From Tritrichomonas musculus (lineage: Eukaryota > Parabasalia > Tritrichomonadida > Tritrichomonadidae): a stretch of 64,000 nt of DNA. Every line of letters begins with the position of its first letter. Positions within the stretch are counted from its first letter, which is position 1. The notes under the pieces are model-generated. The model did not search any database and was not told where the DNA came from. It saw only the letters and a list, made by a program, of their open reading frames with translations. The translations under genes were made by a program, and so were the position numbers. Location of the stretch: assembly GCA_039105265.1 (NCBI GenBank), contig JAPFFF010000004.1:8103501-8167500 (forward strand). The letters run 5' to 3'. Positions 41,901 through 51,032 of this stretch are shown here, piece after piece.

Positions 41901-41970
41901 GATCTTCAAATTTCCTTAAGATTAATGGGTAACGTTGGCAAAGCCATCTAAAAAAACCAGGAACTCCCAT
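38917..41970 (-). CDS. XRN-family 5'-3' exoribonuclease
   Basis: 1017 residues. The N-terminal catalytic region is intact: MGVPGFFRWL, IDTNGIIHSA (Asp about 35), SSDGVAPYAKACQQRQRRF (81-100), FVPGEGEHKIINFIR (155-169), PAGDADLYFLAL (186-197) and SFLIGNDFIPYI; these are the metal-binding acidic residues of the XRN nuclease. A C-terminal region of beta-rich domains ends with an SH3-like strand set (GQRVVSIASSGPALFGEIGT), as in cytoplasmic XRN1. The family degrades 5'-monophosphorylated RNA processively, in decapped mRNA decay (XRN1) or nuclear termination and rRNA processing (XRN2). The C-terminal domains favour the XRN1 side; no nuclear signal is obvious. A run of A precedes the ATG on the coding strand. 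Confidence 0.94.
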   Translation of the reverse strand: MGVPGFFRWLCQRYPLILRKFEDPSRPSINNLYIDTNGIIHSAASATKFKGPELTNDFLSELYRRIDSCVQIYQPTDLIFISSDGVAPYAKACQQRQRRFVSAQESDSEVIDHCAITPGTQLMYDIHQKLKEFIKKQKKTDSSWSKPRVIYSGVFVPGEGEHKIINFIRESRSSPDYNPSLVHCIPAGDADLYFLALQTHEANIVLTVGLDSSYVRRGAPKYEARGSCISWGEENVGLVYVFLIREYISIDFGVEKGEELEKTIDDFIALSFLIGNDFIPYIKDVDIKESYDDIIDIYKAMKKKKGHLVDNGQFNKPILIDFLERVVYLQRLRFKEKMNLNLPIEKVADLYTENNRSYLSEKFKVTSENDLNQLIEKMANSLLDAFDWVLRYYREGCPSWRWHYPYHYGPPLEFVIPFIEDHEFVVETENDFPNPPLLLLLSVIPPQSKDLLPEVLRPLVECDELKAFFPYAFERDLNGRKFDWLATILVPMIDIDLLEKKFNEVEIPDEINEKLNKLEFPLELNDSGEFEEISISKGEPFLSVCFSKEKVPCIPSFDNFKFQAEVRVVPVKVFYRFSDKPSVVINIQRDHMKASNFLNFLNQTVLVNWPYLRPAKVVGMMDKEVVYDPQKKLFIQNSMETFFPDEMCNKEHLTKEALDLGSISVFLTVSLQNRDGSFDTKVTTNVPINLAVPLNFCPETVQNFQPPILRDQPETTEKVIFVDGLFENCVGEIIDKKGEFFKVNVHRRSNFPIYKELPSKWVTFDDLLKTVGHISFKALRQCLSKVFVDPFGVNIAFTLMTYDRRVLFGCCKYLQDERDYVFASFIPPLVVEYFSYTGNLKTIIMDSISRKERYPSKITLEMLYGGTVEHQNECFKKLTNWLSEKAPAVKFPLVPEDNDFLSVESLLELEQRVDNFGFSEKIELADNVKNSEIFWRMKSCQIKSDALPSIGQRVVSIASSGPALFGEIGTVIETVPTANSVMVLFDNELACGTRLNEILNTNRVLRVKVQDIIVLNQ

Positions 41971-42660
41971 TTTTTTTTTTTTTTTTTTTTTGACTAAAGC
42001 GAACGTTTATTTTTTATAAATTTTATTTTATGTGTACCTTCGAAAAGCTGACCTCCTCCATGAATTCAATCAATCATTTATAATAAAATAAAAAAATTAG
42101 AATAAATGATGATATATCTAATAAAAATATATAAATAGTTCTGTAATGAAAGAGATATGAGTCATTATATGAACTTTTTCACCACTATATATTAGTATAA
42201 AACGCTTTTAGATTAATAAATATTTATATCTTGATGAGTATCAACAATTGTTTATAGAATCTCCCTTCATCATTTTGACCAATGATCATTGGATTGAAAA
42301 TTACTTCAGACTAATTTGACTAATGAAATCTAAATAAATTTAAGTCCATACTAGAATAATCATATAGAATATACAATTAGCTTTTTAATTATTTTCAAAA
42401 TTAGATTAATAATTGATTTTAAACATTATAAAACCAACTGAATTTAATACATATTCCATATATATGATTTAAACGATATTAGATCAATACCAATTCCATC
42501 TTTTATTTTATTTCAATTTGATCATATTGAATTTCTAACATAACTTAAACTTTTTAAATAATGAATTGAAGAAAGGAAGTGATAAATTATCATCAATTTT
42601 TGCCATATATGAGAACACAATCCTAGCTAGGATTTATGAATTAAATTAAGTTGAAATTTT
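41971..42660. other. Intergenic, AT-rich
   Basis: It starts with a 22-nt T-run at the exoribonuclease 5' side (A-rich leader on the coding strand). The rest is AT-rich with no ORF. No repeats stand out. Confidence 0.5.
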
Positions 42661-43160
42661 TTCATTTATTGAATGATTGAATTTTGGATTTGTGCTGTTT
42701 GATCATTGCTTTGACATTTTGAAGTTCACTATTGCTTAGTTCAATGAATTTGTAATTGTTTTGTTCCATTTTTTCGAGAATATCATTGAAACTTGGTCGA
42801 TCTCGCTATTCATAATTCCAACATTCATTGATAATATCTTTTGCAAATCCAGTGAAGGTTGATGGGATATCTGCTTTCTTACCATTCAAAAAGTCTTTAA
42901 CTTTGATTTGTGGAATTTGGCCTCCTCTAAGGATGAAACATCAACTTTTTCATCATGAATTTCTTCTTCATTGATGATTTCAGGGGCCAAATTCAATCAT
43001 GAGAAACTAAATATATTCGTTAGTTTGAGGCCTCGATGAATGATTTGATGAAAATGAACGAATTTCATTCCTTCAGCGATTTGATAAATGCAAAAAAACA
43101 ATTTGTTCATTTGTGAATATATTGTCTTTAATCGCTGAGTATAATGACTCCAAATAATCA
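42660..43160 (-). pseudogene. TKL-type protein kinase relic, C-lobe
   Basis: From 43160 leftwards: LYSAIKDNIFTNEQI, then in another frame FCIYQIAEGMKFVHFH, QIIHRGLKLTNI (HRD as HRG), a short jump to NLAPEIINEEEI, a further frame, and finally GFAKDIINECWNYE, a stop, RDRPSFNDILEKMEQNNYKF, IELSNSELQNVKAMIKQ. The catalytic loop, APE and C-terminal DRPSF motifs are in kinase order, but the activation segment is mostly deleted and the N-lobe is absent. At least three frame changes or stops. It resembles the C-lobe of the kinase-like gene at 45649-48603. Confidence 0.75.
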
Positions 43161-43987
43161 TGAATCAGAATTTATAAAAAAAGAGAAATCTGAGTATAAG
43201 AGATATCAACTTTGAGAATTGAGGATATCAGAGAAATTAAATCTTTTCGCAGAAAAGAAATTTTCTCAATCTCAATTTTTAACGTATGAGATTTGTACCT
43301 TAAAATAACAATAACAATTCAGTTCAGTTTTTACGGATTTGGAAATTTGAAATTTCAGTTTTTTTTGTTGAAAAAAAGTAACCATATTTTTGTCAAAAGT
43401 TTTTCATATTTAATACTTAATATTTCATTTAGTTTTGTGTAAAAGAGTTTTTTTATAAACATATGGTCCATGTTTAGGATATTTCCAAATTGAATCTAAT
43501 TATATCCATATTGAATGAGTAAATGGTCCAATATTTCAGAAGATTATTTATTAGGAAATAGAAAAAGTTATTAATTATTGAAAAAAATTTTATAAAAGTT
43601 TATGTTTTTATTTTTGGAAATTTAAGAAATTTCCTGATATATTTTTTGAATACTTTTGAAATTTCCAATTTCCAAAATAACAATCACTGCAATTCAGTAT
43701 ATAATTATTCCCGTTGAAAAAAGATTGACTTTTGACTTTCATTATATTTTTTTTCATCTAGCTTCATTCCAGCAAATTCAGACACAAATCCACATTTGAT
43801 TGACTCAATCATTGATTCATCTTGCATTGAGTGATCTAATGCATTCAAAGTAAATAAAATTGATAACATTTCATTTGCCAAAAATTTTTCGATTTGTATG
43901 AACAGATTTGTTTGTTACAACCTTTTCCTAAACAAGTAATATATTTAAATCACAGAAAATAATTGATTTAAAAAAATTGAGTTTAAT
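43161..43987. other. Intergenic with inverted repeat and a coding scrap
   Basis: Around 43610-43680, TTTTTGGAAATTTAAGAAATTTC faces GAAATTTCCAATTTCCAAAA, an imperfect hairpin; similar GGAAATTT units occur at about 43338. Near 43735-43915 the minus strand has a protein-like stretch (FLANEMLSILFTLNALDHSM, ESIKCGFVSEFAGMKLDEK) that I cannot place. No intact gene. Confidence 0.45.
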
Positions 43988-45403
43988 TTATTCAAATAGA
44001 TGTTTATGATTTTGGTGAAGAGTTCCAAAGAATTCAATTCGTGTTAAATAGATACAAGTTTTATCAGATGAATTACTCCATTGTTCTTCTTGGATGTATC
44101 GAATGTAACGATAATATTTGTCACTTTTTGAGTTCTCAAATCGATGCTGTTTGTAATCGCCATTCAGTTCTGAATTGTTAACTCTGTGATCAATGTCTTC
44201 CCAGTGTTCGTGATCGTTCGAGCCAACAATTCGCCACGATTTTGGATAGTAACTACTCCTTGTTCGAATTGTGTATGATGTCAAATTGACTGCTTTGTTC
44301 ACAAAGTCAAATTCAATCCATCCATCACTCGAACTCGGAGTACCCATGCCATAATTATAATAGTACTCATTGTTCATGTTGTTTGAATTATATTTGATCA
44401 GGTTGGTGATTGGATATGAAGGAGTGGGAAATCCTCCGCCAGAAAGTTTCAGAATGTTTTTCGATTCAAGATCGGCGCCGTTTTGTTTCTGAAGGTAGTC
44501 AATGATGCCTGACAGCTCGTTTCCGTTGTACTCGCATTCTTTCTCTTCTCTTGTTGTATCATTTTGCTTTTTGCTCGTTGAAAGAAGTTTCAAAAAGTGA
44601 CTTTTGAGAGTGAAAATGATGCGAGTCATTTCATTAAAAATTATATCATCGTCGAGGTTCTTGTAAATGTATTCAATCATTTCTTTATCGTATTCTTCAA
44701 TTTCAATTGAAAGTAGGAAGTGCATCACAATATTCACTTCACCTTGTTTTGTCAGAATATCGAAAATTGAATGAATTTCTTCTTCCTTTTCTTTACTTCG
44801 ATGAGATATGTAAAAATCGATGACGTCGTTGATGATCCCTTCTTCAATCTGATTGAAACTTGAATTTGAAATGAATTCTGTGATGTGACCAGATAAGTAT
44901 TCAATCGATTTTGAATGGAATTCTGTACTCAATAACGAAATAGCTTCTTCTTGGCTTTTGATTTCATATTTAAGGCCATTCGCTGAATATTGTTGACCGT
45001 TAAGAACAGTCATTATTATTGAAGAAAGTTTTTCGTGATTTTTATTTATCTTTACTTTAGAAATGGTAGATCTAAGTAACGTGTGAATAATTCTTTCAAT
45101 TTCTTCTTTCCGATGATTTGCTGTTTCTAATTCCAGCTGTTCTGGAAATGCGAATGAATACTTGGAAATCGTTGGATCAACTTGTTGAACATCATTGATC
45201 TTCTTTGAAATCGATCGAGCTTTGTTTTTTGTTGTATTAATTATGATTTTTTCTTCATTAGTTAATTGTTGCCCTTCGTTATTCTTGAAATTTTGTTTTA
45301 GTTTTGTTAAATTAAAGATAATCTGAAATGTATCACTATCATCATATTCTACTAATCTTTTTAAGCAAGATGTTGGTGTTTCATATTCAAAACTTTGCTC
45401 CAT
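43988..45403 (-). CDS. BTB/BACK-like protein with C-terminal F5/8 type C domain (paralog)
   Basis: 471 residues from ATG 45403 (MEQSFEYETP); another ATG at 45460 would add 19 hydrophobic residues that the paralog at 2732-4063 lacks. The N-terminal half has the conserved QVDPTISKYSFAFPEQLELE segment (compare RVDPTISEFIIV in the paralog) followed by a helical BACK-like region. The C-terminal F5/8 type C domain, about 325-465, reads DGWIEFDFVNKAVNLTSYTI, KSWRIVGSNDHEHWEDID, YYRYIRYIQEE and LTRIEFFGTL. This module binds carbohydrate or lipid in animal proteins; here the ligand is unknown and the lack of a signal peptide suggests an intracellular role. The stop overlaps TAAA. Confidence 0.85.
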   Translation of the reverse strand: MEQSFEYETPTSCLKRLVEYDDSDTFQIIFNLTKLKQNFKNNEGQQLTNEEKIIINTTKNKARSISKKINDVQQVDPTISKYSFAFPEQLELETANHRKEEIERIIHTLLRSTISKVKINKNHEKLSSIIMTVLNGQQYSANGLKYEIKSQEEAISLLSTEFHSKSIEYLSGHITEFISNSSFNQIEEGIINDVIDFYISHRSKEKEEEIHSIFDILTKQGEVNIVMHFLLSIEIEEYDKEMIEYIYKNLDDDIIFNEMTRIIFTLKSHFLKLLSTSKKQNDTTREEKECEYNGNELSGIIDYLQKQNGADLESKNILKLSGGGFPTPSYPITNLIKYNSNNMNNEYYYNYGMGTPSSSDGWIEFDFVNKAVNLTSYTIRTRSSYYPKSWRIVGSNDHEHWEDIDHRVNNSELNGDYKQHRFENSKSDKYYRYIRYIQEEQWSNSSDKTCIYLTRIEFFGTLHQNHKHLFE

Positions 45404-45648
45404 TCTTAAAAAATTTTGGCAAAAAACAAAATGATTTATCTGTTTTATATATTTGACCATTATATTTATTAAATTTGGCCTTTCTTAGTAGCAAAAAGTA
45501 CATACGGTCAATTAAACCACCAAAATTTTCAAAATTTTTATATAAAATTATAAAAATAAAAGCATAATACATATATAAAATTAATATATTAATTTAGATA
45601 TAATTTTTTTTTTTTTTTTGATTGAAGAACACATTATAATAATTCATT

Positions 45649-48603
45649 CTATAAATATTTCTGTTCATTTTCTTTAATATATTTAGCCAAAAACGAGAAA
45701 ATATTTACATTTGGCTCATCATGTCTAAGATTGTTCCAATTATCGAGAGTGAACCTTTGATATACGATAGAAATATTCAAAGCGGTCTTTTTAATAGGAA
45801 CCAATTCGAAAGTTCTTGGGGCTTTATTAAGTTTATATTCCTTATTAAATTTTGCAGGTTTTGGCAAATTCTGAATGTGTTCGTCGCATTTCAAATGAGT
45901 AATGAAAAAGGAGATCAAAGAAGGTGAAATATCAGGGCAAACCTCAGTTGACAAAATTGGAGTTTTAGCGATAGATTCGATAATGATGAAAGAGCTGACT
46001 GCCTGATGAATAATTTTCATATGAATATTATTTTCTTTTTCCAAAGCGATCAAGAAAGAGTTCCATTTAATAGCGTTTCCGAAAGTGAACTTGTCGGTTT
46101 TAGCGATGATTCTATTCAACATTTTTTCTTCAACCAATTCAGTGAATCTTGTAATAAGGAACTCGTTAATAACTTCTCCAAATTTAAATGCAGATTTATT
46201 TGCTTCAAAAATTTCATGAAAGCCATTCAAAAGTTTCGTTTGATCAAAATTTGCTTCAGAAAAAAGTTCAACGTAAACTTCGGTTTTATCCAACGATTTT
46301 TCGAGGATCAAATAAAGCGTTGTTTCGAGGACCTGAAAAATTGTTTTCATTGCAGCTTCGCATCTCTTTGCATCTAGTTTATATTTTGCTGCTTGTGTGC
46401 GAATTAGAAGGATAATAAGAACACAATTTAAGAAAAGTTCATCACGAGTTGTTGGCATTTTCGACATGTCTGTAATGAACACTTGAAGACACTTGTCAAA
46501 ATTACGTTGATGCTGACTCATCATTTGCTGGCTATTTACGTTTTCACTCTTGAGTAATTTTGTGTGCAAAATGGTCGCAAAAAGTGGGAAAACTTGGCAT
46601 GGAAAATTACCATCAGAAGCGAATTTTGGTGGATTAATCATGCGCTTCCATTGATACAGAATAACAACATGAAGAGTGTAAGAACTATTGCCTTCCATGT
46701 GTTTCTCTAAGATTTCGAGATTTTTCTTCTCTTCTTCGATTTCTAACTCACAATCAATCGACTCTTCATAATCATACGTGTACTCATATTCGCCATCTTC
46801 ATTTTTGATGAATTCACTAATGGCTTGATTCTGTTGCTGGTTCTGTTGTTGCTTGTTTTGTTCGCCTGGAAGAAGACTCGCAGCATTTGATCTCCTCCTC
46901 GTCATCGTGCGATGGCCTTGACTTGGAGGTGGAACAGATTGCATTGCAAATGACGATTTTGGCACTTCTTTTGTATTCGTCATGTTCATCGCCGCTGCGG
47001 CCTCAGCCATCACTTGCAGTGGATTCTGTGGCATTGCTTCCTTGCTTGCGCCAGAGTTGTCTTGCAGTTCTCGCGTGATCAGAGGAGGTGGACTATAAAC
47101 TGCACTAAAGGATCGCTTTTTCAGTGGAACTTTCGGCAGATTTAGGTTGGTCACCCCAACTGTCCCTGTGACACCTGGCGTGATGTCCATTGTGATTTTT
47201 GGAATGGAAATGACAGGCCGCGCTGGCTGATTTAAAATAATTTTGACACCAACTGAATTGATATCAACGCCTGGCTTCACGAACACGAGTGATGAAGGAG
47301 AACTACTTGGCGTCTTAGACATGTTTTCATCATCTTTTTGATTTGACAAATCGAAACTTGGAACCCGAATCTCACCATCATTTGAATTATTATCATTATT
47401 GATTGATTTAGAAGAATTTTCTTTTTGATCATTTGAATTGTCATTATTTGTTTCATTATTGTTATTGTTATTGTTATTGACTGCTTTGTTTTTGTTCCTT
47501 TCTGTTTGAAGCTGTCTTATTTCTTCTTCAAGCGCCTGTATCTTTTTAAGTTGCTCATTTTTGTCGTTTTCTAAGAGAGTGTTTTTTTCTTTGAGTTCTT
47601 CGTTCTCTTTGATAACTCGATCGTTTTGATCGGCCAGATTGTCGATGATCTTCTGTAGCTTATGAATCTCGTCTCCATCTGAAAAAATCACTTTTAACAT
47701 GTTCTCAGTTGTGTCTGTTTCGCCCGTAATTTCATCAACATATGTTTTGAATTCATTCTCATCGACGCCATCAAGAAAATAGTCACTTTTTGTGGCAATC
47801 TTGTCGAATATCTCATCAAACGACGGACGGTCTTTTGGATCATCCGACCAACATTCCTCAATCAACTTTTGAATGGGCTCCTTCACATTCACCTCAAATT
47901 TAGGACGATAGCTTTCATTCAATATTTTCGCCTTCAAATCAGAGTCTGAATTTCCAGCAAATGAATCAGTCACAACTTCGTACATAAGGATACCAAATGC
48001 ATAAACATCTATTTTATAATCATATCTTTCATTTTTGAGTATTTCTGGAGCTTCATAAATTTCACTTTTTGAATGGTCAAAATCCGTTATTTTTGAAAAT
48101 CCAAAATTTGAGATTTTGGGATGGAAATCTTTGTCTAAAAAAATATTATCTGGTTTGAGGTATCTGTGAATAATACCATGCTTGTGTAGATATTTCATAC
48201 CGCGAGCTACTCCAGCTAAAATAATTTGTCGAGATGTATTTGAGTAATTTGCTGGGATATTGTTCTGTATAATTCCCCTAATGATATCTGCAAGTGAACC
48301 ATTTTGGGAAAGTTCCATTATTATTATTATATTGCTTTTTCCTTCGAAATCTTTTTTAGAATACCCTATATATTTCATGATGGTTGGATGATTAGCACAC
48401 ATTAAAATAATTAGTTCATTGGTGATAATTTTTTTGCATTGATCTTCGTCATCTCTACAATTAATAATTTCAGCTCCATATAATTGACCTGTGCTTTTAT
48501 CTTCAACTTCATAAACTGTACCAAAACAGCCATTATTGATGATTTTTCCTTTTTCGTAATTTTTAATGTTAATTTCGTTGTAAAAATGAGCACAAGAATT
48601 CAT
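45649..48603 (-). CDS. Large TKL-like pseudokinase with coiled coil and helical C-terminal domain
   Basis: 984 residues. A kinase fold (15-270) keeps the glycine loop NNGCFGTVYEV (23-33), helix-C Glu (TNE, 63), PDN (151-153), APE (185-187) and SDDPKDRPSF, but lacks every catalytic residue: the VAIK Lys is Glu45 (YGAEII), HRD is HRY (Tyr148) and DFG is NFG (Asn166). Phosphotransfer is therefore unlikely; a scaffold or allosteric role is inferred. A coiled coil (310-370), Asn-rich and Pro/Ser-rich linkers (370-600) and an acidic patch (EYEYTYDYEESIDCELEIEE) follow. Residues ~640-960 are a long helical domain with some resemblance to the DIL (dilute) cargo-binding domain; this is tentative. No TM segment. 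It lies about 250 bp from the second discoidin-like gene. Confidence 0.88.
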   Translation of the reverse strand: MNSCAHFYNEINIKNYEKGKIINNGCFGTVYEVEDKSTGQLYGAEIINCRDDEDQCKKIITNELIILMCANHPTIMKYIGYSKKDFEGKSNIIIIMELSQNGSLADIIRGIIQNNIPANYSNTSRQIILAGVARGMKYLHKHGIIHRYLKPDNIFLDKDFHPKISNFGFSKITDFDHSKSEIYEAPEILKNERYDYKIDVYAFGILMYEVVTDSFAGNSDSDLKAKILNESYRPKFEVNVKEPIQKLIEECWSDDPKDRPSFDEIFDKIATKSDYFLDGVDENEFKTYVDEITGETDTTENMLKVIFSDGDEIHKLQKIIDNLADQNDRVIKENEELKEKNTLLENDKNEQLKKIQALEEEIRQLQTERNKNKAVNNNNNNNNETNNDNSNDQKENSSKSINNDNNSNDGEIRVPSFDLSNQKDDENMSKTPSSSPSSLVFVKPGVDINSVGVKIILNQPARPVISIPKITMDITPGVTGTVGVTNLNLPKVPLKKRSFSAVYSPPPLITRELQDNSGASKEAMPQNPLQVMAEAAAAMNMTNTKEVPKSSFAMQSVPPPSQGHRTMTRRRSNAASLLPGEQNKQQQNQQQNQAISEFIKNEDGEYEYTYDYEESIDCELEIEEEKKNLEILEKHMEGNSSYTLHVVILYQWKRMINPPKFASDGNFPCQVFPLFATILHTKLLKSENVNSQQMMSQHQRNFDKCLQVFITDMSKMPTTRDELFLNCVLIILLIRTQAAKYKLDAKRCEAAMKTIFQVLETTLYLILEKSLDKTEVYVELFSEANFDQTKLLNGFHEIFEANKSAFKFGEVINEFLITRFTELVEEKMLNRIIAKTDKFTFGNAIKWNSFLIALEKENNIHMKIIHQAVSSFIIIESIAKTPILSTEVCPDISPSLISFFITHLKCDEHIQNLPKPAKFNKEYKLNKAPRTFELVPIKKTALNISIVYQRFTLDNWNNLRHDEPNVNIFSFLAKYIKENEQKYL

Positions 48604-51032
48604 ATAAAAAACAATTTATGGTTAAAAGATCTTTTTAAACAATCTTTAAGAAAAAGCTCTTTTCGATACTTTTGAAAATAACTCAATTTTTTTTTGTAAA
48701 ATTGCATAATTTAATATTTTAAAAAACATCTCTATATTATTTATTTAATTGCTTTTTTTACTTAAATAGAAAAACGATGAAAATAGCAATTGAAATTGGG
48801 TTTTGAAAAATATACAGTGTATTTTTTAATATCTTTTCATAAATTTCTCAAAAAAAATAGAATAAAAATTTGTAATAAATAAATATATAATATTAATAAT
48901 ATATCACAATTTATATTTTTTTGATATTATTAACTCAAAATTATTCTGAAATTGAAAATTGTTATTTTTCACATTAAAATAAAATATTAATATTCAATTG
49001 TATTCACAAATTTTTGAGTTAATAAAATAAAAATTCATTTTATCTAACAAATGTTATTTCGAATATATTGTATTTAGTAAAGATATTTACAATAAAATTT
49101 TGATTTTTATAATCATTATGTTAATTGATTAGATAAAACAATAATATTTAAAACGATTATGTGTCTAATGCAATTTATTATTGAATGTTACAATATTTTT
49201 TCGTTCCCTTTATACATTTCAGTGAAACATTAAGAGTATTGCAGATATTTTTAGAAAAATTGTCCATATCTTCAATTATTTATTTCTCTTGTTTTTCTTT
49301 TCTTAGTATTTAAAAGATGCAATGATCTCAAATCACTTTCAAATGCTGGCAATATAGTTTTAAGGGCTGTACAGTAGTATTTTGTACCATTATTTTCTTT
49401 TTTCAGTCTACTTCAGTCTACTTAATTTTTAAATTCATTTGAAATTTACGAATGATTTAAATCTTGAATTCAACTGAATGCTTTATAACTCATTCGTAAA
49501 ATTCCATATCGTACTATCTATAAATTGTTTCTTTAATTGGAAATGATGATAACATGATATTAAATCAAATTTTATCTCTTCTTCATTCATTGATATTCAC
49601 ACCGTGTCGTGATTCTTTTAAAAAATCCACTTATTATTTCATGTGGTGAATCAATAACATTAGATATTTTTTAACTTATTAATGCCGTTATAAAGCCAAA
49701 TATTAATCAAGCTTATGGATTAATAAAATTTAAATTTACTATATAGTAAGAATTTTATTAAAATTTTTGATTTTAAAATACTGTCTTTGGAACTGATCAA
49801 GATCAACATTATATTGCTAATCCACAGCTAAAAATACATGCAAAATCAACCGAAAAGACGTTCATTTTAAATTAGTATTACAAAGAAAATCGATAGAATT
49901 TCGATTGAATTTGTGAATAAATAAACAACGTAATTGGAAGTTATATTGGTTTTAAATTATTCCTCTAATGAACATTAGGAGAATGCGAATCCGGTGTTTG
50001 TCTTGATTTAAATCTTGAATTCTTCATTTATAAAAGTAGTAAAATTAAGAATAATAATCAGTAAAATTTTTATCATTTGCATTTTTTTGGTGAACATTGT
50101 TTTTTATTATTTTGTTGAGAAGAATTTATTCGCAAAGTGGTTTCTGGGTTCAAGGCACACTTTGCATTTATCTATTGTATCATCATATCTTGCTTTCATC
50201 CTTAAAGTGCCAAATGAATGCTCCAACGGATTATATGACATATTTTATTATTTTGTTTTCGATAAATAGCTTTTCTTTTTGGTTTATTACTTTTTTTCAT
50301 TTAAAAGTTTTTAATTTAAAAAGTTTTCGATAAATTCAATTTTTTGAGGGGAAAGTGTAAAAATCTTTCTAAAATGATCAATAAAAGAAATAAGAGAAAA
50401 TAATTATTACCATTACAATATCTATAAAAAAGTATTTTTGAAATATTGGATCTTTTTGAGTTTAAAGAAAGCTATACGAGAAATATTGGAAATATTTAAT
50501 ATTTTTTCGAATTAGCTAAATTCGGTTTGAATTTTAAATTAATGGTATAGCATTAGATACCATTTCTTTTATCAGTGTTTTTATTGAGTCTTTATGTTTT
50601 CTGAATATTTTTAAATAATATATTTCATGATAGCATTGATGTTAAATAAATATAGCATTATTCTTATTAATATGTTTGTTTAGTGATATAGTGTAAATAT
50701 GTTTTCAGTCTTATAAAGCATTTAATAGGTTTGTTTTTTAATAATTTGTTGATTATCAGTACAAATAAAAATTTATCTAATTTAAAGAGACGTTACATTA
50801 TTTATCATAATTTTATACCAATTTAATCAAAGATTATGCACAAAAATTTGTTTTTACAAGAAATCTGATATCAAATATCGTATATAAAAACGAAAGTGTA
50901 ACTATTTTTACTTTTTATTTCATATATTAAAAAATAATTATAGAAATTATATAATTAATATATTTAAATGAATATTTATTAAGATATCAAAAAAGGCATA
51001 AACAATTTTTTGAATATTTTACATAAAACATA
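48604..51032. other. Gene desert, left part
   Basis: Extremely AT-rich. Possible fragments of former genes are visible but unreadable: about 49785-49860 (VFGTDQDQHYIANPQLK) and 49930-50030 (VIGSYIGFKLF, GECESGVCLDLNLEFFIY). An 84-codon ORF at 50015 is more likely chance or relic than a gene. A short direct repeat CAGTCTACTT occurs at 49406-49425. Confidence 0.4.

Noticed and set aside
49150-49350. Possible mariner-like N-terminal helix-turn-helix (SIADIFRKI...)
   Set aside because: Only one short stretch, with no supporting motifs around it.
50015-50333. Two overlapping ORFs of 84 and 78 codons
   Set aside because: Composition is F/I/Y-biased, the frames end without a poly(A)-type signal, and no family is recognisable; at most a relic.
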